From an uncultured Collinsella sp. (GTDB lineage: Bacteria; Actinomycetota; Coriobacteriia; Coriobacteriales; Coriobacteriaceae): DNA of 38,856 nucleotides. The notes beneath the pieces were generated by a model, which was not told the origin of the DNA, searched no databases, and was given only the letters and a program-made list of their open reading frames with translations. Location: assembly GCA_958423535.1 (NCBI GenBank), contig CATZRJ010000014.1, forward strand, positions 1 to 38,856. Reading direction: 5' to 3'. This document shows, piece by piece, positions 32,878 to 38,856 of the stretch. A program made the position numbers and the translations under genes. Position 1 is the stretch's first letter, and every line of letters begins with the position of its first letter.

Positions 32878-33150
32878 TTACGCGGGCCGCATTCGGACAA
32901 TCTGGCATTCAACTTCATGATCCCTTGGGGACGGAGGAAAACGGATCACTGGGTCAGGCCGACCCCCTCAGTGATCCGTTTTCCTCCGTCCCCAAGGGAT
33001 CATTTTGCCGGCTCACACTGGGCTCGTCCTTTACTTTACCGAGATAAAGTGAATGCGCAGATTCGTAACCCACTCGCAACCGTTCTATGGCACGATATTG
33101 AACGAATGTATGCTATGCGCCCAAATCTTTTGGGCAGAGTGGGAGACAGT
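32878..33150. other. Gap before the hydratase gene
   Basis: 273 bases dominated by the 35-bp perfect inverted repeat at 32917-33003. Further on, ACTTTA-N6-TAAAGT (about 33032-33049) is a small dyad in an AT-rich patch that may be part of the hydratase promoter. No clear -35/-10 pair was identified. Confidence 0.5.
32917..33003. repeat. 35-bp perfect palindromic repeat (two back-to-back GGGGAC-core units)
   Basis: 32917-32951 is the exact reverse complement of 32969-33003 with a 17-base centre. Each arm is itself a small element: TGATCC at one end and GGATCA at the other around the core CTTGGGGACGGAGGAAAAC. This makes it a head-to-head pair of the GGGGAC-core class. Confidence 0.85.
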
Positions 33151-35451
33151 ATGGTCAAGCTGTACGAGGACGGCATCTACCTGCGCGGTGGCAGCGAGGT
33201 TGTGCCTGCGGCCGAGGCTGCCGAGCGCGGTATTACGCAGACGCCTGAGGATGCCAAGCGCGGCACCATCGCGTATTCGATCCTCCGGGCACACAATACG
33301 TCCGGAGATCCCGAGGCGCTCAAGATTCGCTTCGATGCCATGGCGAGCCACGACATCACCTTCGTCGGCATCATCCAGACGGCGCGCGCCTCGGGCATGG
33401 AGCAGTTCCCGCTGCCCTACGTGCTCACCAACTGCCACAACTCGCTGTGCGCCGTGGGCGGCACCATCAACGAGGACGACCACGTCTTTGGCCTTTCCGC
33501 GGCCAAGAAGTACGGCGGCATCTTCGTTCCGCCGCACATTGCCGTCATCCACTCCTTTATGCGTGAGAACTTCGCCGGCTGCGGCAAGATGATCCTGGGC
33601 TCCGACTCGCACACCCGCTACGGCGCCCTGGGCACCATGGCCGTGGGCGAGGGCGGCGGCGAGCTGGCAAAGCAGCTGCTGCGTGACACCTACGACGTTG
33701 CCTATCCCGGTGTCGTCGCCATTTACCTCACGGGCGCCCCGCGCCCCGGCGTCGGCCCGCACGATGTGGCGCTCGCCATCATCCGCGCCGTCTTTGCCAA
33801 GGGCTACGTCAAGAACAAGGTCATGGAGTTTGTGGGCCCGGGCATCGCGAGCATGACGACCGATTACCGCAACGGCGTCGATGTCATGACCACCGAGACC
33901 ACCTGCCTGTCGAGCATCTGGGCCACCGACGAGGACACACACGCGTTTTTGGCCATGCACGGCCGCGGCGACGACTACCGCGAGCTCAAGCCCGCCGATG
34001 TCGCCTACTATGACGGCTGCGTCGAGGTCGACCTGTCGAGCATCAAGCCCATGATCGCGCTGCCGTTCCATCCTTCCAACGGCTTTGAGATCGACGAGCT
34101 CAACGAGAACCTCGAGGACATCCTGCATGAGGTGGAGCTCGAGGCCGCCAAGATCGGCGAGGGCAAGACGCACTTTAGCCTGCTCGACAAGATTGTCGAC
34201 GGCAAACTGCGCGTGCAGCAGGGCGTTATCGCCGGCTGCTCGGGCGGCAACTACGACTCCGTGGTTCAGGCTGCCCGCGTGCTCAAGGGCGCCAACACCG
34301 GCTGCGGCGAGTTCTCGCTGTCGGTCTACCCCACAAGCCAACCCGTGGCGCTCGAGCTTACACGCCGCGGCTACATCTACGACCTCATGGAAGCCGGTGC
34401 GATCGTTCGCACGGCGTTCTGCGGTCCGTGCTTTGGCGCCGGCGACACGCCTGCCAACAACGGCCTATCCATCCGCCACACCACGCGCAATTTCCCCAAC
34501 CGCGAGGGTTCCAAGCCGGGTAATGGCCAGCTGAGTGCCGTGGCCCTGATGGACGCCCGCTCCATTGCGGCGACGGCTGCCAACGGCGGCGTCCTGACGC
34601 CGGCGACCGACCTGCCCGAGGAGACTTGGGACGAGGCCTGCGAGTACACCTTTGACGACGCTCCTTACAAGAAGCGCGTGTACTGGGGCTTTGGCAAGGC
34701 GGATCCTGCCGACGAGCTGGTCGAAGGCCCCAACATCAAGCCGTGGCCCGCGATGGAGCCCCTCGGCGACGACATCCTGCTCAAGGTGTGCTCCAAGATC
34801 ATGGACCCGGTCACCACGACTGACGAGCTCATTCCTTCGGGCGAGACGAGCTCCTTCCGCTCCAACCCGCTGGGCCTGGCCGAGTTTACGCTCAGCCGCC
34901 GTGACCCGGCCTACGTGGGTCGTTCCAAGGAAGTCGACGCCGTGGAGAAGCGCCGCGTTGCCGGTGAGGCCGCAGGCGACCTGGCGGCACTCGATGCCGA
35001 GCTTGCGGGCGTGTTTGAGGCGCTGGCCGGCGCGGGTGTCGCGGCAGATGCCAAGGCGACCGAGTACGGCTCCATGCTCTATGCCAAGAAGCCCGGTGAC
35101 GGTTCTGCCCGCGAGCAGGCCGCGAGCTGCCAGCGCGTAATTGGCGGCCTGGCCAACATCGTCCACGAGTACGCCACCAAGCGTTATCGCTCCAACGTGA
35201 TGAACTGGGGCATGGTGCCCTTCCAGATGGAGGCCGAGCCCAACTTTGAGGTGGGCGACTACGTCTTTGTGCCGGGTATCCGCGCCGTGCTCGACGGCGA
35301 CCTAAAGGACATCGCCGCCTACGTAGTGCGCGCCGACGGTGCGGTCGAGCAGATTGAGCTCTACATTGCCGATATGACGGCAGAGGAGCGTGCCATCGTC
35401 AAGGCCGGCTGCCTGATCAACTACAACAAGTTCAAGGCCGCTGCCGAGTAA
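33151..35451 (+). CDS. Aconitase-family hydratase (YbhJ-like)
   Basis: A 766-residue protein of the aconitase superfamily. The three iron-sulfur ligand regions are visible: METTCLSSIW-like TTCLSSIW (~235), and FCGPCFGAGDTPANNG (~420). The aconitase signature GSDSHTRYGALGTMAVGEGGGE (split around residue 150-170) is present, as are a swivel domain with SSFRSNPLGLAEFTLSRRDP (~560-580) and a closing NWGMVPF segment. It most resembles the YbhJ hydratase clade rather than housekeeping aconitase or LeuC, so the substrate is unknown. The ATG at 33151 has GGGAG five bases upstream; a longer frame starting at 32917 would translate a palindromic repeat and is rejected. It is single-gene. Confidence 0.9.
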   Translation: MVKLYEDGIYLRGGSEVVPAAEAAERGITQTPEDAKRGTIAYSILRAHNTSGDPEALKIRFDAMASHDITFVGIIQTARASGMEQFPLPYVLTNCHNSLCAVGGTINEDDHVFGLSAAKKYGGIFVPPHIAVIHSFMRENFAGCGKMILGSDSHTRYGALGTMAVGEGGGELAKQLLRDTYDVAYPGVVAIYLTGAPRPGVGPHDVALAIIRAVFAKGYVKNKVMEFVGPGIASMTTDYRNGVDVMTTETTCLSSIWATDEDTHAFLAMHGRGDDYRELKPADVAYYDGCVEVDLSSIKPMIALPFHPSNGFEIDELNENLEDILHEVELEAAKIGEGKTHFSLLDKIVDGKLRVQQGVIAGCSGGNYDSVVQAARVLKGANTGCGEFSLSVYPTSQPVALELTRRGYIYDLMEAGAIVRTAFCGPCFGAGDTPANNGLSIRHTTRNFPNREGSKPGNGQLSAVALMDARSIAATAANGGVLTPATDLPEETWDEACEYTFDDAPYKKRVYWGFGKADPADELVEGPNIKPWPAMEPLGDDILLKVCSKIMDPVTTTDELIPSGETSSFRSNPLGLAEFTLSRRDPAYVGRSKEVDAVEKRRVAGEAAGDLAALDAELAGVFEALAGAGVAADAKATEYGSMLYAKKPGDGSAREQAASCQRVIGGLANIVHEYATKRYRSNVMNWGMVPFQMEAEPNFEVGDYVFVPGIRAVLDGDLKDIAAYVVRADGAVEQIELYIADMTAEERAIVKAGCLINYNKFKAAAE

Positions 35452-35462
35452 CTCTGCTGTAC

Positions 35463-35534
35463 GCCCCGGCCACACCTTTCCCTCGTGCTCACGCGCTTCG
35501 CGAGGGTCGCCCGAGGGAAAGGTGTGGCCGGGGC
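35463..35534. repeat. 23-bp perfect inverted repeat after the hydratase gene
   Basis: The 23 bases at 35463-35485 (starting GCCCCGGCCACACC) are the exact reverse complement of 35512-35534, with a 26-base loop that holds a smaller CGCG-CTT-CGCG hairpin. No T-run follows. Confidence 0.75.
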
Positions 35535-35589
35535 TACCGCGACGTTCTCGTTGGGTCTTGAGGGATGCTAATAAATAGACTTGCTTGAC

Positions 35590-35619
35590 GCCGCCTCTGT
35601 TAATGGGGCGGCTTCTTTT
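35590..35619 (+). terminator. Rho-independent terminator of the hydratase gene
   Basis: GCCGCC (35590-35595) pairs with GGCGGC (35607-35612), followed by TTCTTTTT. Confidence 0.8.
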
Positions 35620-35628
35620 TGTCGAAAA

Positions 35629-35661
35629 CCACCACAAAGGGGACAGGCATCTTTGTGGTGG
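35629..35661. repeat. Family B hairpin repeat (CCACCACAAAG arms), copy 1
   Basis: 33 bp with arms CCACCACAAAG and CTTTGTGGTGG around GGGACAGGCAT. It is preceded by GTCGAAAA. The core runs in the opposite orientation to copies 2-4 although the flank is the same. Confidence 0.85.
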
Positions 35662-35668
35662 TCCGCGG

Positions 35669-35809
35669 TTTGTCTCGTTCTGTAACGGGTAGACCCTTAT
35701 TTGCCGAGTAGTTGTTACAGATTTAGATAAACGGGAACTGCTGAACATTTCGTCTCGATCTGTAACATCTGAGGTCCAAAACGGCAGCTAGTTGTTACAG
35801 ATCGAGACA
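35669..35809. repeat. Two family D palindromes (TCTCG(A/T)TCTGTAAC arms)
   Basis: Units at about 35669-35731 and 35751-35809. Each starts with GTCTCGATCTGTAACA or a variant and ends with the complementary TGTTACAGATCGAGAC. The second is nearly perfect. Three more units are at 37542-37760. Confidence 0.85.
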
Positions 35810-35830
35810 GTTGAGCGCCAGGGTCGAAAA

Positions 35831-35863
35831 CCACCACAAAGGGGCCTGTCCCATTCGTGGTGG
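35831..35863. repeat. Family B hairpin repeat, copy 2
   Basis: Arms CCACCACAAA and (T)CGTGGTGG around GGGGCCTGTCCCA; flanked by GTCGAAAA on the left, like the other copies. The right arm has a substitution. Confidence 0.85.
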
Positions 35864-35917
35864 TGGGGGCGAGCTCGATGCTGCCGTGCTCGTTAAGCGG
35901 CAATTTAATGGTCGGTT

Positions 35918-36586
35918 CTACAGAATTTCATCCGGGCTGGCGGGTTTGGTTGTTTTGGGGATGCCGAGTTTGGATGACGCGAAATCGTCAACATTGTCCT
36001 TAATTCCGTCTTTGGTGTAGACGGTGACCATATAGGTGCTGTGTCCGAATTCGCCCTTGTCGCGTGTTGCCCAGGCCTCCCAGTAGGCGGCCCCGTTTCG
36101 CCCTTTGATTTTTCCGACACGGCGGAGTTCTGTTCGCTTTAATTTCTGGTTGCTATAGATGGTTCGACCGGCCTCCTCGGTGAGCCCGCACTGTCCAAGC
36201 ATCTTGTCGAGGACTTGGTTCATGTGGCGCTCATCGGTGTTTGGTGCGTAGTCGTAGGCGAGGGTGATGGAGTCGAGTGGCTGGTCGTCAATCAGATAGT
36301 TTAGCGCCTGAGGTTCAAGGCAGAAATAGGGGGAGCATCCGTCGATCTGACCGAGCAGCGGCAACTTTGACTGCCAAATTCCGGTGGGAATTCGATCTTC
36401 GTAAAACACGCCGCGGCAGATAAAGGAGAGCGAGGTGGCACGCGAGCCGGCGTCGACCATTCCGCATAAATCGAAGGGCGAGGCGATACCAAGGGAAAAG
36501 GGCGTAATGGCGATAAGGAAGAGCATCATGATGGGCACGGCGAGAATGGCGATGACGTTGCGACCGGTGGAATGAGACGGCTTCAT
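35918..36586 (-). CDS. Hypothetical membrane-anchored or secreted protein
   Basis: A 222-residue protein that I do not recognise. The N-terminus (MKPSHSTGRN then ~20 hydrophobic residues) is a signal anchor or uncleaved signal peptide. The outside part has several Cys (LCGM, ICRG, CSPYFC, QCGL) that could form disulfides, and ends with a beta-rich segment (AAYWEAWATRDKGEFGHSTYMVTVYT). The ATG at 36584-36586 follows GAGGAG. The sequence looks more AT-rich than its neighbours and is surrounded by repeats, which suggests an accessory locus. It is divergent from the next small gene. Confidence 0.75.
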   Translation of the reverse strand: MKPSHSTGRNVIAILAVPIMMLFLIAITPFSLGIASPFDLCGMVDAGSRATSLSFICRGVFYEDRIPTGIWQSKLPLLGQIDGCSPYFCLEPQALNYLIDDQPLDSITLAYDYAPNTDERHMNQVLDKMLGQCGLTEEAGRTIYSNQKLKRTELRRVGKIKGRNGAAYWEAWATRDKGEFGHSTYMVTVYTKDGIKDNVDDFASSKLGIPKTTKPASPDEIL

Positions 36587-36697
36587 ATGCGCTCCTCGAG
36601 ACAAAGAGCTGTTGAGGATAGGCGGAAATGGATATGTTCAGAGAACAATTCAAGTTTAATCTCATGGCGCCAGATGACCGACCGTTAGCGTCGAAAA

Positions 36698-36730
36698 CCA
36701 CCACAAAGGTGCCTGTCCCCTTTGTGGTGG
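36698..36730. repeat. Family B hairpin repeat, copy 3
   Basis: Perfect arms CCACCACAAAG / (C)TTTGTGGTGG around GTGCCTGTCCCC, preceded by GTCGAAAA, between the two divergent small genes. Confidence 0.88.
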
Positions 36731-36818
36731 AGGGGAGTGGGCGGTTTCTTTTGGTGATAGTGTTAGCCGTCGGTATCATTAGCGCACGTCGCAGGTTTGT
36801 ATTGTGAGGTGTTTTGCC

Positions 36819-37490
36819 GTGAGCCGTTCTGCCCGTATTGGATTGATTGTCTTGGCGCTTGCGATCGCCGTGGTTGGCGCGGGCGTTGTCGGCATGGCAT
36901 TTCTACCTGCTGCGGTGACGGAGCCGGTGGTCAAGCCTGTGACTCAATCTGTTGAACTTCTGACCGGCGACGACAAGCCCGAGACCATTACCGTTGATTT
37001 TGATGAGCAGCCGGCTGTGCTGGGTATTAGCAATTATCCGCGTATTCAGCTTGGGGCCATGCGCTATACCACGGATACAAGCCTGATCGATAGGGCGTCC
37101 GAGCTACTCAAGGGCAAAACATTTAAGCGTTGGTACGGATATGCGTCCTATCGGGCAAAAGCGAACGACATGGTTGGCGGATGCCACTCTTCCATCGAGC
37201 TGGACACTGCGAACGGCGCAAAGATATGTGATGTCTCGTACGATCCGGGCTACGAGGGCAATGAGGGTCCGGGCATCTACATCATGGACGGCGATGTCGC
37301 CTATGTCATGGAGGGTGACCAGACCGAGCTCAACGATTTTATGGGCCAGTGTATCCAAGATGCCTATAAACAGACCTGCTTGCCTGACCCGCAGGCTGCA
37401 CGCGATAGTGGGTCTGCCCGTACATGGCTGTTCGAAGACGAGATGCCCTGGAGCGGCGAGTCGGGAAGTACGGGTTCGGCGAAGGAGTAG
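36819..37490 (+). CDS. Hypothetical membrane-anchored protein
   Basis: A 223-residue protein of unknown function. One N-terminal hydrophobic span (IGLIVLALAIAVVGAGVVGMAF) is followed by a soluble part with mixed alpha/beta character and a Gly/Asp-rich middle (ICDVSYDPGYEGNEGPGIYIMDGD). The tail is Ser/Gly-rich. I prefer GTG 36819 with GAGGTG seven bases upstream; a GTG at 36804 is an alternative, adding five residues. It is divergent from the other small gene and flanked by family B and D repeats. The two proteins are not obviously homologous to each other. Confidence 0.7.
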   Translation: MSRSARIGLIVLALAIAVVGAGVVGMAFLPAAVTEPVVKPVTQSVELLTGDDKPETITVDFDEQPAVLGISNYPRIQLGAMRYTTDTSLIDRASELLKGKTFKRWYGYASYRAKANDMVGGCHSSIELDTANGAKICDVSYDPGYEGNEGPGIYIMDGDVAYVMEGDQTELNDFMGQCIQDAYKQTCLPDPQAARDSGSARTWLFEDEMPWSGESGSTGSAKE

Positions 37491-37499
37491 AGAACGCGA

Positions 37500-37532
37500 C
37501 CACCACAAAGGTGCCCGTCCCCTTTGTAGTAG
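37500..37532. repeat. Family B hairpin repeat, copy 4
   Basis: CCACCACAAAGGTGCCCGTC then CCCTTTGTAGTAG; the right arm carries changes, so the palindrome is imperfect. It starts nine bases after the upstream stop codon. Confidence 0.8.
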
Positions 37533-37541
37533 CTCTCGGCT

Positions 37542-37760
37542 TGTCTTGATCTGTAACATCTTGGCCGCTAAAAGTGGGTCTGGTGTTACAGATTGAGATT
37601 TTCGATTCGGGTGTCTTCTGTTTGTCTCGTTCTGTAACAGGTAGACCTCTATTTGCCGAGTACTTGTTACAGATTGAGATAAAGGGGAGCTACTGAACAT
37701 TTCATCTCGATTTGTAACACCTAGGACCAAAAATGACTGCTAGATGTTACAGATCGAGAC
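37542..37760. repeat. Three family D palindromes in tandem
   Basis: Units at about 37542-37599, 37622-37680 and 37702-37760, each with TGTAACA-type and TGTTACAGAT-type arms. The middle unit closely matches the first unit at 35669, and the third matches the second unit at 35751, as if a two-unit block had been duplicated. Confidence 0.85.
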
Positions 37761-37821
37761 GGTAGCGCGCCGGGGCCACAGCGGGCCGACGTCTCTGTTC
37801 CCTATCTCTTAATCACTCAGA

Positions 37822-37857
37822 AAATCTTATATATAGAGACTTAGATTTGTGTATAAG
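37822..37857 (+). promoter_or_regulatory. Candidate heat-shock operator and promoter of clpB
   Basis: AAATCTTATAT-N6-ACTTAGATTT at 37822-37848, then three bases later TATAAG (37852-37857). Both halves and their spacing are the same as before dnaK, while the middle six bases and the flanks differ. It lies ~90 bases before the clpB start. Confidence 0.62.
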
Positions 37858-37937
37858 ATCGCGCAAAGCTGGCAACAATACTTCTCGAACAACGTGAAGC
37901 CGCCCCGTAGGGCGGCCACCCCAAGAGAGGTGATTCC

Positions 37938-38856
37938 ATGAGAATCGATAAGCTAGCAATGACGTCGCGTGAGGCGTTGCAGACCGCCATGAGCACGGCT
38001 GCCGACGCGCAGGCCGGCGCGGTGGAACCGATTCACCTGCTGTCTGCCCTGCTCGGTGCCGGTGAGCGCAATATCTCCGTGATTATCGAGCGCATCGGTG
38101 CCGACCCGGCCCAGCTCGCACGCTCCACGCAGGATGCCATCGACCGCGCGCCCAAGGTTTCGGGCGAGGGCCAGCAGATGGGCCTGTCCAATGAGCTCGT
38201 CCGCGTCATCGAGAAGGCCGAGAAGAAGGCCACCAAGATGGGCGACAGCTTTGTGGTGACCGAGCATCTGCTGATGGCACTTGCCGAGGACAAGGGCGAG
38301 GCCGGCCGCGTGCTGCGCGACGCTGGCGTCACCAAGGAGCGCATCGAGCAGGTCTACGAGGAACTGCGTGGCGATGACCGCGTGACGTCTGCCGAGGACA
38401 AGACTCAGTTTGAGGCGCTGGAGCAGTACGGCCGCAACATCTGCGACCTGGCCCGCGCCGGCAAACTCGATCCGGTCATCGGCCGTACCGACGAGATCCG
38501 TCGTACCATCCAGGTCCTGTCCCGCCGCACCAAGAATAACCCCGTGCTCATCGGCGAGCCGGGCGTCGGCAAGACCGCCATCGTCGAGGGCATCGCCCAG
38601 CGTATCGTGGCCGGCGACGTGCCGAGCACCCTGCGCGACCGCGACCTCATCGAGCTCGACATGAGCGCGTTGGTCGCCGGCGCCAAGTACCGCGGCGAGT
38701 TCGAGGACCGCTTGAAGGCCGTGCTCAAAGAGGTGCAGAAGTCCGAAGGTAAGGTCATCCTGTTCATCGATGAGCTCCACACCATCGTGGGCGCGGGTGC
38801 CACCGAGGGCTCCATGGACGCCGGCAACATCCTCAAGCCGGCGCTCGCCCGTGGCG
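37938..38856 (+). CDS. clpB: ATP-dependent disaggregase ClpB (5' part, cut by the window end)
   Basis: The first ~306 codons of a Hsp100 chaperone that, with DnaK, rescues aggregated proteins. The N-terminal Clp repeat domain (MRIDKLAMTSREALQTAM; HLLMALAED) runs to ~150, followed by the first AAA+ domain with Walker A GEPGVGKTAIVEG (~205-217), the pore-loop segment ALVAGAKYRGEFEDRLKAVL and Walker B VILFIDELHTIVGAG (~275). The N-domain and the spacing to Walker A favour ClpB over ClpA/C. ATG 37938 follows AGAGAGGTGA. It shares its upstream dyad with dnaK, which supports common HspR control. Confidence 0.96.
   Translation, partial: MRIDKLAMTSREALQTAMSTAADAQAGAVEPIHLLSALLGAGERNISVIIERIGADPAQLARSTQDAIDRAPKVSGEGQQMGLSNELVRVIEKAEKKATKMGDSFVVTEHLLMALAEDKGEAGRVLRDAGVTKERIEQVYEELRGDDRVTSAEDKTQFEALEQYGRNICDLARAGKLDPVIGRTDEIRRTIQVLSRRTKNNPVLIGEPGVGKTAIVEGIAQRIVAGDVPSTLRDRDLIELDMSALVAGAKYRGEFEDRLKAVLKEVQKSEGKVILFIDELHTIVGAGATEGSMDAGNILKPALARG

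Larger units (their letters stand above)
35452..35917. other. Repeat-rich gap after the hydratase gene
   Basis: 466 bases. It contains a 23-bp inverted repeat (35463-35534), a terminator (35590-35619), family B repeats (35629-35661 and 35831-35863) and two family D units (35669-35731 and 35751-35809). No credible gene is present. Confidence 0.8.
37491..37937. other. Repeat-rich gap and clpB leader
   Basis: 447 bases without a gene. It holds family B copy 4 (37500-37532), three family D units (37542-37760), the chaperone dyad (37822-37848) and the clpB 5' leader with a 7-bp GCCGCCC/GGGCGGC hairpin (37899-37916). Confidence 0.8.

Noticed and set aside
32917..33150. Upstream extension of the hydratase frame
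   Set aside because: It would translate a palindromic repeat; ATG 33151 has GGGAG at proper spacing and begins the conserved part.
35621..37770. Short frames encoding GTGTFVVVF-like peptides in the repeat regions
   Set aside because: They are translations of family B hairpins, not genes.
1..38856. tRNA or rRNA genes
   Set aside because: No TGGTTCGAATCC-type T-arm with a matching acceptor stem, and no rRNA-like segment, was noticed. A dedicated tRNA scan would settle this.

Overview
The window is high-GC, densely packed bacterial chromosome. Gene content points to a gut Coriobacteriia actinobacterium of the Collinsella type: a dnaK-grpE-dnaJ-hspR operon plus clpB, an Actinobacteria-style HspR, a hyp operon with NikR, PTS sugar genes, and many short hairpin repeats between genes. 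This assignment is an inference from gene content and sequence style; no rRNA or other taxonomic marker is present.

Layout. 0-7.2 kb is a carbohydrate region: an RpiR-type regulator and a large putative glycoside hydrolase on the minus strand, then a divergent AraC-type regulator, a GH1 6-phospho-beta-glucosidase and a stand-alone PTS EIIA-Glc protein. 7.2-9.1 kb has a small lipoprotein, a repeat-rich gap and a HAD phosphatase. 9.3-14.15 kb has a cobalamin riboswitch followed by a 1503-residue surface protein. 14.2-20.2 kb is a minus-strand [NiFe]-hydrogenase maturation operon (small helical protein, nikR, hypF, hypC, hypD, hypE). 20.4-23.5 kb has thioredoxin, a possible degenerate uracil-DNA-glycosylase-like protein and a LytTR/GHKL two-component system. 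23.7-27.65 kb is the nadA-nadB-nadC-niaR operon for de novo NAD synthesis and its repressor. 27.8-28.0 kb is a 2[4Fe-4S] ferredoxin. 28.4-32.9 kb is dnaK-grpE-dnaJ-hspR. 33.15-35.45 kb is an aconitase-family hydratase. 35.45-37.8 kb is an accessory patch with two unrecognised small exported or anchored proteins embedded in repeats. 37.8 kb to the end is the 5' part of clpB.

Three themes stand out. First, a cobalamin riboswitch sits directly in front of one huge exported protein. That protein ends in an alpha/alpha-toroid region of the kind found in prenyltransferase-repeat and transcobalamin-like proteins, followed by a membrane anchor, which suggests a surface corrinoid-capture protein. Second, dnaK and clpB share a 27-bp dyad (AAATCT-15-AGATTT) placed identically just upstream of a -10-like box, while no canonical HAIR site is visible; it is a candidate HspR operator. 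Third, the gaps are full of short palindromic elements. Several families have different arms but a shared GGGGACAG-like core, one provides the stop codon of a gene, one is a 46-bp unit repeated at a 62-bp period, and one (TCTCGATCTGTAACA-type) occurs five times around the accessory patch.

All calls come from reading the sequence; no database search was run.
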